The translations under genes were made by a program, and so were the position numbers. From an uncultured Clostridia bacterium (GTDB lineage Bacteria; Bacillota; Clostridia; Oscillospirales; Acutalibacteraceae): a stretch of 64,000 bases of DNA. The DNA lies in the NCBI GenBank assembly GCA_946187325.1, contig CAMHQC010000006.1:1-64000 (forward strand). The letters are read 5' to 3'. This document shows, piece after piece, positions 31,782 through 39,817 of this stretch (positions are counted from its first letter, which is position 1; the number at the start of each line of letters is the position of its first letter). The notes under the pieces were generated by a model that was not told the DNA's origin, searched no databases, and saw nothing but the letters and a program-made list of their open reading frames with translations.

Positions 31782-33911
31782 TTATTTTACTTTAACCTTA
31801 ACAGTCTTGACAACGGACTTTGATTTGTAATTTGCGTTACCATTTGCCTTTACCGTTACTTTGATGGTGTATTTACCCTTCTTGGCTTTCTTCCATTTCT
31901 TGATTTTAAGTACGCCCTTCTTGGAGATCGTGAGATACTTTTTGATTGTCTTTTTGGCGGACTTGATTTTAAAGCTGAGCTTACCCTGCGCCTTTTTAAC
32001 AGTAAATGTCGCGGCTTTTTGGGCAGCCTTCTTAACCTTTTTGAGCTTGACCGTCTTAGTCTTTGAAGTCACTTTGATCGGGTTGGCTTTCTTTTTGGTG
32101 ACGGTTTTAGCGGGTTCATCCTTTGCGGGCTCGTCCGCGGGCTTTACGCCGTAGAACTCGTCGATCATTTTGCTGTAAGCTTCTACATCATACAAGCCTG
32201 AATAGTCGATACCGCTTCCATCGCTTGCCTGCTTAGTCAGGTCATAATCGAGCTCGGCGCCGTTGTCAACATCCTTGTTATCCTTGGTGATGAACTTATT
32301 ATAACTTGACAGCGTGTAGAAGAACGTCTCGGGAGTGTACGCGATAAACAGTGAGCAGGCTCCGCCTCCGCTTCTTTCGCCGAGGATCGGGAAGCCCTCG
32401 TCCTTCGCGATACAGGGAAGCAGATTTCCGCAGGAATACGAGATGTTGGATGTGATAAAGGCGTATTCAAAATCATAATATACGCTCTTGTCGAGGTCGT
32501 TGATCTCTCCGTCTAAATTCATATCAACTTCGTTATCCATTCTTGTGATGTTTCCTGTAAGCGTCTGAATTTTTCTGTATGCAACAACATTGCTGTCCTT
32601 GTTTTTATTGGTGATCATAGCCATGATATACATAACGACCGCCGCGTTACCGCCGCTGTTGCAGGAAATATCTATAACAAAACGCTTAATGCCCTTTTCC
32701 TTAGCGTAGTCAAGAGACCATTTAAAATTATAAACCGCCTCGTTAACAAACGAATCAAATGCGAAAACAGCTGTATCTCCCGTAACATAAAGCTTTGATG
32801 CCGACTTGTCATCCCACGACTTTACAAGATCATAATCTTTGTATTTATCGCTTCTTAATTCCGACATAGCCCTGCTTTTCTGACTTGAGGCGAGAGTGCT
32901 CATCGCATAGTTTGCCGCAGTTCTGTCACGGAAATCCTCTGACTCGGCAAGTCTGCCAAGCTCATTATATACAGCGGTCCCGGGGGTAATAAACGATAAT
33001 ACCGCAGGGTAGTTTACCGCCGTATGACCTCCGTCGGAGAATACTTTTCCTAGATAAGCAGTTCCGAGAACATAATCAACCATATTTTCCGATAGAAGCA
33101 ATTCTTTTGCTCTACGGGTATCGTCGTTGTACTCGTCCAGCGCTTCGTCAAAGCTTTTTTCTTCGAGCATCGACGCGATTTCAGCCTGAGCGGGTCTGCC
33201 GTAAAGCTTATCAACCGCGAAGCACAGGTCGTTATAAGCCAACTCGACCAGATCCTTGCTGCGCTTGAGAGTATCATAAACCTTAGTGTTTTTGAAGTAA
33301 CAGTCTCTCATTACTATATCGGAGCTATGGATAAAATAAACGTTGTCTTCGCAATACACCGCTGTATTATAGGTCGCGCCGAAAAGGAGTCCGATTGTTG
33401 ACACAGGGAAATAGGTCTTTCCGTCGTACTCGATAATATCGATTTTATAAGACGAAAAGTCAAGATCGAGACCTTTTATTTCTCCCTCGGTGACAGACTC
33501 GTGCTCCTTAATGTAATCCACGTCCAGTTCGGTGCCCTCCGATTTTTCCTTAGCCGCGATAAAGTCCTCGAAATTATCGAAGTGAAGCGTATCCTTTTGA
33601 GCGTCGATTACCATTGTTCCATTAGGATTGGTAACCGTGTAAGTGCCGTCCGCGTTCTTAACCTCGGTCGGCTCGTCAACATAGATATGCTTCAGATAAT
33701 CAACGGTAGATATAAACGCCATATCAGGCATACTGCTTTTGAAAACGCACTTAAGCGTTTCGGTATTCTCCATATTGAAGATATACGCCGTGGTGTCTTT
33801 AGCGCTGATTTCGTCCTCAGCCGCGGACGCGGTCATCGGCAGAGCCGCGCTGATAAGGATCAAAAGCGCAAGAACCACACTGATTGGTGATAATACTTTT
33901 AACCTCCGTAT
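31782..33911 (-). CDS. Exported S41-type peptidase with a Lys-rich Ig-like tail; start codon unclear
   Basis: About 710 residues. The long track ORF begins far upstream through a terminator and overlaps the preceding gene, so its N-terminus is not real. A GGAGG lies at the expected place, but no ATG, GTG or TTG follows at normal distance. The frame there reads ATA-CGG-AGG-TTA; a GTG exists at 33878. A signal peptide follows (VVLALLILISAALPMTASAA). The S41 core is near residues 400-590: FVIDISCNSGGNAAV, nucleophile region SNISYSCGN, GERSGGG. A calcium-loop-like DMNLDGEINDLDKS lies between. The C-terminus is a 100-residue Lys-rich Ig-like domain. It is either a surface protease with a weak start or a recently damaged gene. 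Confidence 0.75.
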   Translation of the reverse strand: MRRLKVLSPISVVLALLILISAALPMTASAAEDEISAKDTTAYIFNMENTETLKCVFKSSMPDMAFISTVDYLKHIYVDEPTEVKNADGTYTVTNPNGTMVIDAQKDTLHFDNFEDFIAAKEKSEGTELDVDYIKEHESVTEGEIKGLDLDFSSYKIDIIEYDGKTYFPVSTIGLLFGATYNTAVYCEDNVYFIHSSDIVMRDCYFKNTKVYDTLKRSKDLVELAYNDLCFAVDKLYGRPAQAEIASMLEEKSFDEALDEYNDDTRRAKELLLSENMVDYVLGTAYLGKVFSDGGHTAVNYPAVLSFITPGTAVYNELGRLAESEDFRDRTAANYAMSTLASSQKSRAMSELRSDKYKDYDLVKSWDDKSASKLYVTGDTAVFAFDSFVNEAVYNFKWSLDYAKEKGIKRFVIDISCNSGGNAAVVMYIMAMITNKNKDSNVVAYRKIQTLTGNITRMDNEVDMNLDGEINDLDKSVYYDFEYAFITSNISYSCGNLLPCIAKDEGFPILGERSGGGACSLFIAYTPETFFYTLSSYNKFITKDNKDVDNGAELDYDLTKQASDGSGIDYSGLYDVEAYSKMIDEFYGVKPADEPAKDEPAKTVTKKKANPIKVTSKTKTVKLKKVKKAAQKAATFTVKKAQGKLSFKIKSAKKTIKKYLTISKKGVLKIKKWKKAKKGKYTIKVTVKANGNANYKSKSVVKTVKVKVK

Positions 33912-33956
33912 AAAAATAAACGGCGTTACAGCATTCGATAGGTGCAGTAACGCCGT
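33912..33956 (-). terminator. Terminator between the membrane protein and S41 genes
   Basis: ACGGCGTTAC...GTAACGCCGT followed by TTATTTTTA on the minus strand. Confidence 0.85.
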
Positions 33957-33964
33957 AAAATGTT

Positions 33965-34630
33965 TTAGTTTTCTTTGAGCATCTTTTTGGCTTTGCCGAG
34001 ATAGTAAATCTGGAAAATGTAGAGGAATACGGTAAAGCAAAGCGATAAGCCCGATAACCAGTTGACGATAGAGCCGAAAACTGTCGCTTCGGCGCCCCAA
34101 CGGCCAATGAAATTCAGAACAAATGTCAAAATGTATAAGATAACCAGAGTCGTGAGTATATCTTTGCCGCGCTTAACCATATCTTGTCTGCCGCATTTTA
34201 CAGACAGAGCCATCAGACCTAAGATAAGGAAAATAGTCGCGAGCATATTGCAAATATTTCCGGCAACCGTCAGAATAGTGTAGAGCCATCCAAAGAAACC
34301 TGTCTGGTTTGCGAAGAAAGACGCCGCAACGGTAAATACAATACTGAAAATCACACATAAAATAGCTTTCTTAAAGTCGGCTTCGTCCTTGCCCGCCTGA
34401 AAATATCCGACTATACTCATAATTCCCGCAACGGCAATTACAATACCCGCAACAAGCGTCAAAGCGCCCGTAACGATAAAAAGAGTTTTTGAAGCGCCTT
34501 GATCGACGTTTCCCGATACCGCGATAAAGCTCAGTATCATACCGACTCCGCCAAGCAGAGCGGCGATCAATGAGATGATTTCGGCGTTAAAAATCTTGCT
34601 AACGCCTTTTGCTGCGTTTGGAAATTTCAT
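33965..34630 (-). CDS. Polytopic membrane protein, paralogue of 61606-62340
   Basis: 221 residues; AGGAGA site. About six membrane helices. The N-terminus (MKFPNAAKGVSKIFNAEIISLI) matches that of the protein at 61606 (MEFPNTARGLKKIF...EIIGLI), so the two belong to one family. The family is not recognised by name. A charged loop (QAGKDEADFKKAI) lies after the third helix. It is followed by a terminator and sits among signalling and protease cargo of the insert. Confidence 0.75.
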   Translation of the reverse strand: MKFPNAAKGVSKIFNAEIISLIAALLGGVGMILSFIAVSGNVDQGASKTLFIVTGALTLVAGIVIAVAGIMSIVGYFQAGKDEADFKKAILCVIFSIVFTVAASFFANQTGFFGWLYTILTVAGNICNMLATIFLILGLMALSVKCGRQDMVKRGKDILTTLVILYILTFVLNFIGRWGAEATVFGSIVNWLSGLSLCFTVFLYIFQIYYLGKAKKMLKEN

Positions 34631-34742
34631 GTTTTTCTCTCCTTAGAATGAAATAATTATAATAAAACGTGAAACGTTTATTACCTATAACAGATGAATA
34701 TAGTCGTACTGTACAGAGCAAGGCGCTTGTTTTGCGTAACCA

Positions 34743-34940
34743 TTACTTCTTTTTATTTCTGAGAAACAACAACCAGCCTACTGTGATCGCCATGGCAAGC
34801 GGAACGACCAGATCGATGATCGGCGAAAACTGATAGCCGCTTCTTGTAATGAAGGTGGTGTAAAGGAAGTCAAGGAGCTGCCACAGGGCAAAACACAATA
34901 CTAAGAATATACAAAATGCCACATACTTGTTCTTTATCAT
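34743..34940 (-). CDS. Small two-helix membrane protein
   Basis: 65 residues from the ATG at 34940 (AAAGGTGAT site); the track uses a TTG one codon earlier. Two hydrophobic helices (AFCIFLVLCFALWQLLDFLY and DLVVPLAMAITVGWLLFL) and a basic KKK end. It sits between the polytopic membrane protein and the divergent regulator gene. Function unknown. Confidence 0.6.
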   Translation of the reverse strand: MIKNKYVAFCIFLVLCFALWQLLDFLYTTFITRSGYQFSPIIDLVVPLAMAITVGWLLFLRNKKK

Positions 34941-35164
34941 CAAATCACCTTTTCCGATATTTGTTTTTTTCTCTCCTTAGACAAATTAAGAATAATAAAC
35001 CAGTCTCCTGTTTATTACCTGACCTTGTAATTCTATCATAAATACGCCATAAGACAATAAGATGTGTCAGAGCGTGACATCTTCTTTTGGAATGGTGTTG
35101 TATTTCAAAGGTACTTCCCTTATAATATAATAGATACAGTATACTTCCATGAGAGGAAAAGCAC

Positions 35165-35758
35165 ATGAAGGATTCCTTTGCCGATACCCTGAAACAATTC
35201 AGAACTGAAAAAAATCTGTCCCAGCAGCAGCTCGCCGATATGCTGTTTGTGGAACGCAGCACGATAGCAAACTGGGAGACGGGACGGCGGATCCCCGACG
35301 CTGTTCTGCTGCTGAGGATCTCCAAATGTTTAGATATGGACATCAACATTTTATTGGAAACGATCGACAACACCGTAGAGGAACCAAACATCATTATGGT
35401 TGATGACGAGAGTATCATTCTAAAGGGCGGTATGTCGGTGATCGGTCATTTGCTTCCCAACGCTTTGGTCACAGGCTTTACTTCTCCGACAGAAGCGCTG
35501 TCATTCGCTCGGTCCAACCGCGTACATCTGGCTTATATCGATATCGAAATGGGAAAACTAAACGGGCTTGAGTTGTGCCGTGAACTGCTGAAAATCAATC
35601 CGCGAACAAACGTCATCTATCTGACCGCCTATCCCGATTACGCACTGGAGGCGTGGAATACCGGCGCCTGCGGCTTTGCCGTAAAACCCCTTTCCGCAAA
35701 ACAGGTGCGCGATCACCTAACGAGACTGAAGTTTCCAATAAGGGGGTTGCGGCTATGA
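35165..35758 (+). CDS. Response regulator with N-terminal Cro/CI-type HTH and C-terminal receiver
   Basis: 197 residues; AGAGG site. Residues 6-62 are an XRE-type helix-turn-helix (LSQQQLADMLFVERSTIANW). Residues 73-190 are a receiver domain: acidic pair VDDES, phospho-Asp in YIDIEMGKLNG, Thr in IYLTAYPDYA, Lys in FAVKPLSA. Most response regulators have the receiver first, so this order is reversed. It overlaps the downstream kinase gene by four bases (ATGA), so the two are coupled and form a two-component system. It is cargo of the insert. Confidence 0.9.
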   Translation: MKDSFADTLKQFRTEKNLSQQQLADMLFVERSTIANWETGRRIPDAVLLLRISKCLDMDINILLETIDNTVEEPNIIMVDDESIILKGGMSVIGHLLPNALVTGFTSPTEALSFARSNRVHLAYIDIEMGKLNGLELCRELLKINPRTNVIYLTAYPDYALEAWNTGACGFAVKPLSAKQVRDHLTRLKFPIRGLRL

Positions 35759-36960
35759 TGGATTGGACGACATATTTTTCTGCTGTGATAGATTTGACGA
35801 CCTTATTGCTCGGTGTGCTCGGAATACTGATCACTTTTATCCTGCGTGATACCGAAAGTCAGTGGCGGAAATTTTGTGTTTTCTTCTTTTCTGTAATGAT
35901 ATTAAAAACGGTTGCCGCTCTGATCGGTCAGCTTGCCGCTCTGTATTGGAAAAATATACCGCTTAAAACAGCGTGTGATTTCCTCGGCGTTTTGTTTTCA
36001 TCTACCATTATTCCGCTGTTGACGCTTTACATCTTACGCTGTTGTTCGCAGGAGCCCCGCCAATCATTCCTGTGGAAGCTTATCCTCATCCTTTGGGGAT
36101 TATCCGCAGCGGCAGCCATCGGCGACCTGCTGGAACGTACTCTTTTTACAGCCCCGACGCAGGACGGTACAGAGCATAAGCGCTGGTTGATACTGATTTA
36201 TCTGCTTTTTACGGCAATCAGCCTGATCGTCTGCTTTGTCGCGGTGATCCGCAGAAGAAAACAGCTTTCAAAATTCCAATTCATTCTCATATTGGTTTAT
36301 TTGTTGGCGCCTGTTTCTGTTATGCTGCTTGCGATGGAACTGATGCTGTTTGTCGATCAGGGAAAGCGCTATCTCGAGCAAAAGGAAGAAATCGCTAACC
36401 AGAAGGTAAGTCTTGCCGTACTGCAAATGCGTCCGCATTTCATCTACAACACAATGACGAGCATTTACTATCTGATTGATCAGGATGCGGCTAAAGCGCA
36501 AAAGGTAACGCTGAACTTCACCAATTATCTCAGAAAGAATTTTACTGCAATCGCCAAGGAGAGAACCATCCCGTTTACCGAGGAGTTGGAACACACAAAA
36601 GCGTATTTGTCAGTTGAGCAGGTGCGTTTTGAGGGTAAACTGTTTGTGGAGTTTGATACCGATTACACGAATTTCAGACTGCCTCCGCTTACCATTCAGC
36701 CAATTGTGGAAAACGCCGTCAAGCACGGAGTTGATCCCGACCTTGATCCGCTTACCATCTATATTCAAACCCGAGAAGTAAAGAACGGCGTTGAAATAAC
36801 CGTTGCCGACACCGGACCGGGCTTCGGCGCGAAGGACAACGACGAGCCGCATATCGCTTTAGGGAATATCCGCGAAAGGCTCGAAATGATGTGTAAGGGA
36901 AAAATGGAGATCGCTCCGCGCGACAGCGGAACCATAGTCAAAATATATATACCTCAATAA
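35755..36960 (+). CDS. LytS-like sensor histidine kinase
   Basis: 401 residues from the ATG at 35755; the track start at 35653 overlaps the regulator and lacks a site. About six membrane helices (residues 8-215), then a His_kinase domain with the phosphoacceptor in LQMRPHFIYNTM and an HATPase with the N box IVENAVKHGV and G box DTGPGFG, ending in VKIYIPQ. There is no extracellular sensor domain of size, so the signal is probably read in or near the membrane. It is paired with the HTH-REC regulator upstream. A terminator follows at 37006. Confidence 0.93.
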   Translation: MMDWTTYFSAVIDLTTLLLGVLGILITFILRDTESQWRKFCVFFFSVMILKTVAALIGQLAALYWKNIPLKTACDFLGVLFSSTIIPLLTLYILRCCSQEPRQSFLWKLILILWGLSAAAAIGDLLERTLFTAPTQDGTEHKRWLILIYLLFTAISLIVCFVAVIRRRKQLSKFQFILILVYLLAPVSVMLLAMELMLFVDQGKRYLEQKEEIANQKVSLAVLQMRPHFIYNTMTSIYYLIDQDAAKAQKVTLNFTNYLRKNFTAIAKERTIPFTEELEHTKAYLSVEQVRFEGKLFVEFDTDYTNFRLPPLTIQPIVENAVKHGVDPDLDPLTIYIQTREVKNGVEITVADTGPGFGAKDNDEPHIALGNIRERLEMMCKGKMEIAPRDSGTIVKIYIPQ

Positions 36961-37005
36961 CGAAGCTGCGTTTACACCGATATATTACAACAAAACTACA
37001 GTTAA

Positions 37006-37046
37006 AAAGTCACTCTCCTAATCAAACAGAGAGTGACTTTAATTTT
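37006..37046 (+). terminator. Terminator of the regulator-kinase operon
   Basis: AAAGTCACTCTC...GAGAGTGACTTT followed by AATTTTG. Confidence 0.85.
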
Positions 37047-37051
37047 GTATC

Positions 37052-37156
37052 CTATTTACCTTTACTGTTAAGGTCGTTTTTTAGATTTATAAGTGATTGT
37101 ATTAGTTTGCTTTGTTTATTCGCTGTTAAATAAACGCGATACTTCTTATTGGTCAT
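37052..37156 (-). CDS. 34-residue ORF near the right end of the insert
   Basis: Too short for the track. MTNKKYRVYLTANKQSKLIQSL is followed by a basic helix and stop; a GGAAAGGAT site lies before the ATG. It is basic and helical, at the element end where small recombination factors often lie, but it is shorter than known excisionases. 37157-37364 shows no other gene. Confidence 0.4.
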   Translation of the reverse strand: MTNKKYRVYLTANKQSKLIQSLINLKNDLNSKGK

Positions 37157-37364
37157 ATAATTCAATCCTTTCCTTGCTTTTTTATACTATTATAAAGTAC
37201 AATATATTTACAGGAAAGTATGCGATAATTCAGTATTATAAGTTGATGTTCGTTCAGTATTAAATTATGTTTTTTGCTTTGAAAAATACAGTAGTCATTT
37301 AGTGATAAAAAATCATTTTTATCACGTTTTTAACAGGGAAACATACAACTTGCAAAACGGCTTT

Positions 37365-37414
37365 TTGCTAATAATCTGCTAATAAGACTATTTGAAAACG
37401 GTTGATATTAGCAA
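37365..37414. repeat. Right-end cluster of TTGCTAATAA repeats
   Basis: TTGCTAATAA at 37365, CTGCTAATAA at 37376, and an inverted copy ATATTAGCAA at about 37405-37414. Confidence 0.75.
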
Positions 37415-37515
37415 GTTTTAGTTAAAATCAGATTAACACCCAAACATTGTGAAACCCGCATAAATACTGAATTATTTGGCATTGTTTAAGTCTGAAAAAT
37501 CCGATGCGGGAGGTG

Positions 37516-37559
37516 CTCCTAAGCGAAAGGCCGGGGTTCGAATCCCTTTTGGCGCGCCA
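37516..37559 (+). pseudogene. 3' half of the split tRNA-Arg(CCT)
   Basis: Loop CTCCTAA, anticodon 3' strand GCGAA, T-arm GGTTCGAATCC, acceptor TTGGCGC, G and CCA. It completes the half at 31085. The variable or T-arm seems one base short, so it may be decaying. The upstream side is a CCCGCAT...ATGCGGG hairpin, not tRNA. Confidence 0.85.
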
Positions 37560-37562
37560 AAA

Positions 37563-37705
37563 CAAAAGGGATTCGAAAGGGCGTAAATAAAACAGTCCTG
37601 TGGACTGTTTTTAGCCCGTAGCGTTTATGATATTTTAGCTTTGAACAAGCCACAAGGTTCGAGATTAATCGTTTTATATATATTAATTGTACTTTTGGCG
37701 CGCCA
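37563..37705 (+). ncRNA. tRNA-associated structured unit, Arg locus, first copy
   Basis: The 5' arm CAAAAGGGATTCGAA is a perfect 15-base complement of the split tRNA-Arg 3' half just upstream, but not of the intact tRNA-Arg. Hairpin AAACAGTCC-TGT-GGACTGTTTTTA, core GCGTTTATGATATTTTAGC and TGAACAAGCC, and a 3' end CTTTTGGCGCGCCA that repeats the acceptor strand with CCA. Confidence 0.72.
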
Positions 37706-37738
37706 AAACAAAAGAGCCTTAACGGCTCTTTTTGTTTT
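37705..37738 (+). terminator. Terminator of the first Arg-locus unit
   Basis: AAAACAAAAGAGCC, loop TTAAC, GGCTCTTTTTGTTTT. Confidence 0.8.
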
Positions 37739-37741
37739 GCT

Positions 37742-37880
37742 CAAAAGGGATTCGAAAGGGCGTAAATAATACAGTCCTGTGGACTGTTTTTAGCCCGTAG
37801 CGCTTATGAGTATTTCAGCAATGAACAAGCCGCAAGGTTCGAGATTAATCGTTTTATATATATTAATTGTACTTTTGGCG
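37742..37880 (+). ncRNA. tRNA-associated structured unit, Arg locus, second copy
   Basis: A 179-base tandem repeat of the first copy with the same 5' arm, hairpin and core (AACAAGCCGCAAGG). Its 3' end stops at CTTTTGGCG and runs into the patatin terminator, so the CCA end is lost. Confidence 0.68.
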
Positions 37881-37881
37881 A

Positions 37882-37917
37882 AAAAAAGCAGACAGTTTAA
37901 TAGCTGCCTGCTTTTTA
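37882..37917 (-). terminator. Terminator of the patatin-like gene
   Basis: AAAAAGCAGGCAG...CTGTCTGCTTTTT on the minus strand. Confidence 0.8.
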
Positions 37918-38763
37918 AGTATCTAAGAACTGTTTTAATTTGTTAAGATTCTTTTCGGCGACGCTCCTGCCGATATTATAAACCTTCCTTAAAACCTCCG
38001 CGTCGTGTTCAATACGACCGATAGGGAGCTTTTCTTCGGGGCAGATGATAAACGCGCTATTATTATTTTCCTGTTCAAAAACATATTCGCGTTGTTTATT
38101 GTACATTTCGTGGCGGTTTTCTATACATTTTATCATATTAGGGTACTTTCTGAGCGAGAATCTCATAAGCCCCATAGCCGAAGCCTTTTCCTTGGTAAAG
38201 TCCCTCGGTTGAGTGAGGATAACTACATTTTTCTCGAAGCCTTTATTTACCATAAACTCGAGCGGTATAGAGTCCGACATTCCGCCGTCGAGCATAGTCC
38301 GCCCGCCGACCTTTACGGGTTTAGATACCATCGGCATTGACGCCGAAGCCCTGAACCATTCGTATGTATCGTCCGTGACTTTATTGCAAAGCTGATAGAC
38401 AGGCTTGCCTGTGTAAACATCAGTACATACAACGTAAAATTCTATATTAGAATTATTATAAGTTTCTTTGTCGAATTTATCGAGCTTATCGGGGATAGTA
38501 TGGTAACAAAATTCCGCGCCGAAAATGTCGCCCGTTTTAATCAGCGAGCGCACACTGCAATAGCGTTTATCCTTACAGTATTTCGTATTATATCGGATAA
38601 CCCTGCCGATTTGCTTTGATTTAAAGTTACATCCGAAAGCCGCTCCCGCCGATACCCCGACGCAACCGTCAAAATCTATTCCGTTTTCCATAAGAACATC
38701 GCATACCCCCGCGGTAAACATTCCGCGCATAGCTCCGCCCTCAAGCACTAAACCTGTTCTCAC
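37915..38763 (-). CDS. Patatin-like phospholipase
   Basis: 282 residues. Patatin fold with oxyanion loop GLVLEGGAMRGMFTAG, nucleophile Ser in GVSAGAAFG, and catalytic Asp in MLDGGMSDS. It hydrolyses acyl groups of lipids. No signal or membrane helix, so it is cytoplasmic or peripheral, like the bacterial RssA/YjjU-type proteins. The start MRTGLVLEGG is typical. It stands next to the tRNA-Arg repeat units, and its terminator replaced the end of the last unit. Confidence 0.92.
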   Translation of the reverse strand: MRTGLVLEGGAMRGMFTAGVCDVLMENGIDFDGCVGVSAGAAFGCNFKSKQIGRVIRYNTKYCKDKRYCSVRSLIKTGDIFGAEFCYHTIPDKLDKFDKETYNNSNIEFYVVCTDVYTGKPVYQLCNKVTDDTYEWFRASASMPMVSKPVKVGGRTMLDGGMSDSIPLEFMVNKGFEKNVVILTQPRDFTKEKASAMGLMRFSLRKYPNMIKCIENRHEMYNKQREYVFEQENNNSAFIICPEEKLPIGRIEHDAEVLRKVYNIGRSVAEKNLNKLKQFLDT

Positions 38764-38815
38764 AAGCCGTCACCTCTTTAGTTTGATAAACTATTATATC
38801 ATACTTCTAAGAAAA

Positions 38816-39016
38816 TTAAAAGTTGTAGTCGGTGAGATAGTTCTCGAGAATATCGGGGAAGAAATCAAGGTCAACGTCACAGCGGTTACAGGTATCGACT
38901 AAGTTTTTAACTGCTTCATAATCGCCCGCGATATCCTCGTAAACGATAACCTTTGTCGCTTTTAATCCGTAACCCTTGCTTTTATCTTTAGGTTTTATCA
39001 ATTCGTAGGTTGTCAT
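38816..39016 (-). CDS. DUF6514-like small protein
   Basis: 66 residues with an upstream GGTGAT site. YGLKATKVIVYEDIAGDYEAV and LVDTCNRCDVDLDFFPDIL match from memory a Firmicutes family of small proteins (DUF6514) of unknown function. Soluble and acidic. It ends 52 bases upstream of the patatin start on the same strand, so the two may be co-transcribed. Confidence 0.6.
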   Translation of the reverse strand: MTTYELIKPKDKSKGYGLKATKVIVYEDIAGDYEAVKNLVDTCNRCDVDLDFFPDILENYLTDYNF

Positions 39017-39177
39017 ATTATCACCCGTTAAAGTATGATAATTATATTATAGTCAATAATATTCACAAATCAACTTTCTTTACACAATTGTAAATGAGTT
39101 GATATTTTATTTTGATAAATCTTTATAAAAGTGACAAATATTTACATAATAATTAAGTATATGAACTAAATGTAATA

Positions 39178-39219
39178 CTCCCTGTACATTCTTGTGAACA
39201 TACAGGGAGCTTTTATTTC
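39178..39219. terminator. Terminator-like hairpin, mainly plus-strand
   Basis: CTCCCTGTA...TACAGGGAG followed by CTTTTATTT on the plus strand. It may also end the minus-strand phosphoesterase transcript, though the T-run there is weak. Confidence 0.6.
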
Positions 39220-39229
39220 TTTTAAAGAA

Positions 39230-39817
39230 CTATATTTCTATTATACAATAGTTAAACGCGTTTACAACTGTAGTTGTTTCTACGTTAGTTTTCTGCGGAA
39301 TAAACGCGCCGTAGTTGCGGTGAATATGTCCGTGGAAAAAGAGCTTCGGGTGGTATTTATGTATAAGCTTGTTGAAACATTCGAACCCTCGGTGAGCCGT
39401 ACTGTCGAAATCGTTTAAGTGTCTCGCGGGAGCGTGGGTTACGAGTATATCGAACCCTTTGTGCTTAAACAGCGAAAACTTCAGACGGAGGATTTTACGT
39501 TTCATCTGCTTTTCCGTATACATATATTTTCCTTTTCGGTATCGGTAAGAACCTCCGAGCCCGAGTATCCTTAGACCTTTGTATTCGAAAATTTTGTTAT
39601 CAATACAGATACATCCCTCGGGAACGCGCTTGAAGTTTTCATCGTGATTGCCGTGAATATATACAAGCGGACATCCCGCCATAGTGACGAGAAACTCGAG
39701 GTACTCTTCCGATAAATCACCGCATCCGATTATAAGGTCAAATCCGCTGAGCTTACCGGGGGAGTAGTGGTCGTAAAAATACTCCGACTCAACATCGGCG
39801 ACAGCTAATATCCTCAC
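39230..39817 (-). CDS. Metallophosphoesterase (YfcE/YmdB-like calcineurin fold)
   Basis: 195 residues. Metal-binding motifs are seen in order: ADVESEY (a divergent DxH box, the His replaced), GCGDLS, GNHDENF, THAPARH and HGHIHRNYG. Members hydrolyse phosphodiesters or phosphomonoesters; the substrate is unknown. The start overlaps the end of the BMP-like gene by four bases (ATGA), so the two proteins are probably made in equal amounts and work together. Confidence 0.85.
   Translation of the reverse strand: MRILAVADVESEYFYDHYSPGKLSGFDLIIGCGDLSEEYLEFLVTMAGCPLVYIHGNHDENFKRVPEGCICIDNKIFEYKGLRILGLGGSYRYRKGKYMYTEKQMKRKILRLKFSLFKHKGFDILVTHAPARHLNDFDSTAHRGFECFNKLIHKYHPKLFFHGHIHRNYGAFIPQKTNVETTTVVNAFNYCIIEI

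Larger units (their letters stand above)
31117..37522. mobile_element. 6.4-kb integrated element splitting tRNA-Arg(CCT), no integrase seen
   Basis: It is bounded by the 7-base repeat CTCCTAA, which is the tRNA anticodon loop. TTGCTAATAA-type repeats lie near both ends (31369-31488 and 37365-37414), like arm-type integrase sites. It carries an intact replacement tRNA-Arg, a truncated ORF, an S41-like protease, two membrane proteins, an HTH-REC regulator with kinase, and a 34-residue ORF. With no recombinase gene it would be a decayed or trans-mobilized element. Boundaries are from the tRNA halves; the rest is inference. Confidence 0.7.

Noticed and set aside
32237-32476. Small minus-strand ORF within the S41 gene
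   Set aside because: Different frame of a well-supported gene, no ribosome site.
33817-34107. 96-residue minus-strand ORF around the S41 start
   Set aside because: It runs through the terminator and the signal-peptide region in another frame and does not resemble a protein.
37563-37880. Functional tRNA genes in the Arg-locus repeats
   Set aside because: Only the acceptor-like 3' end and T-arm antisense are present; no anticodon arm or cloverleaf can be formed.
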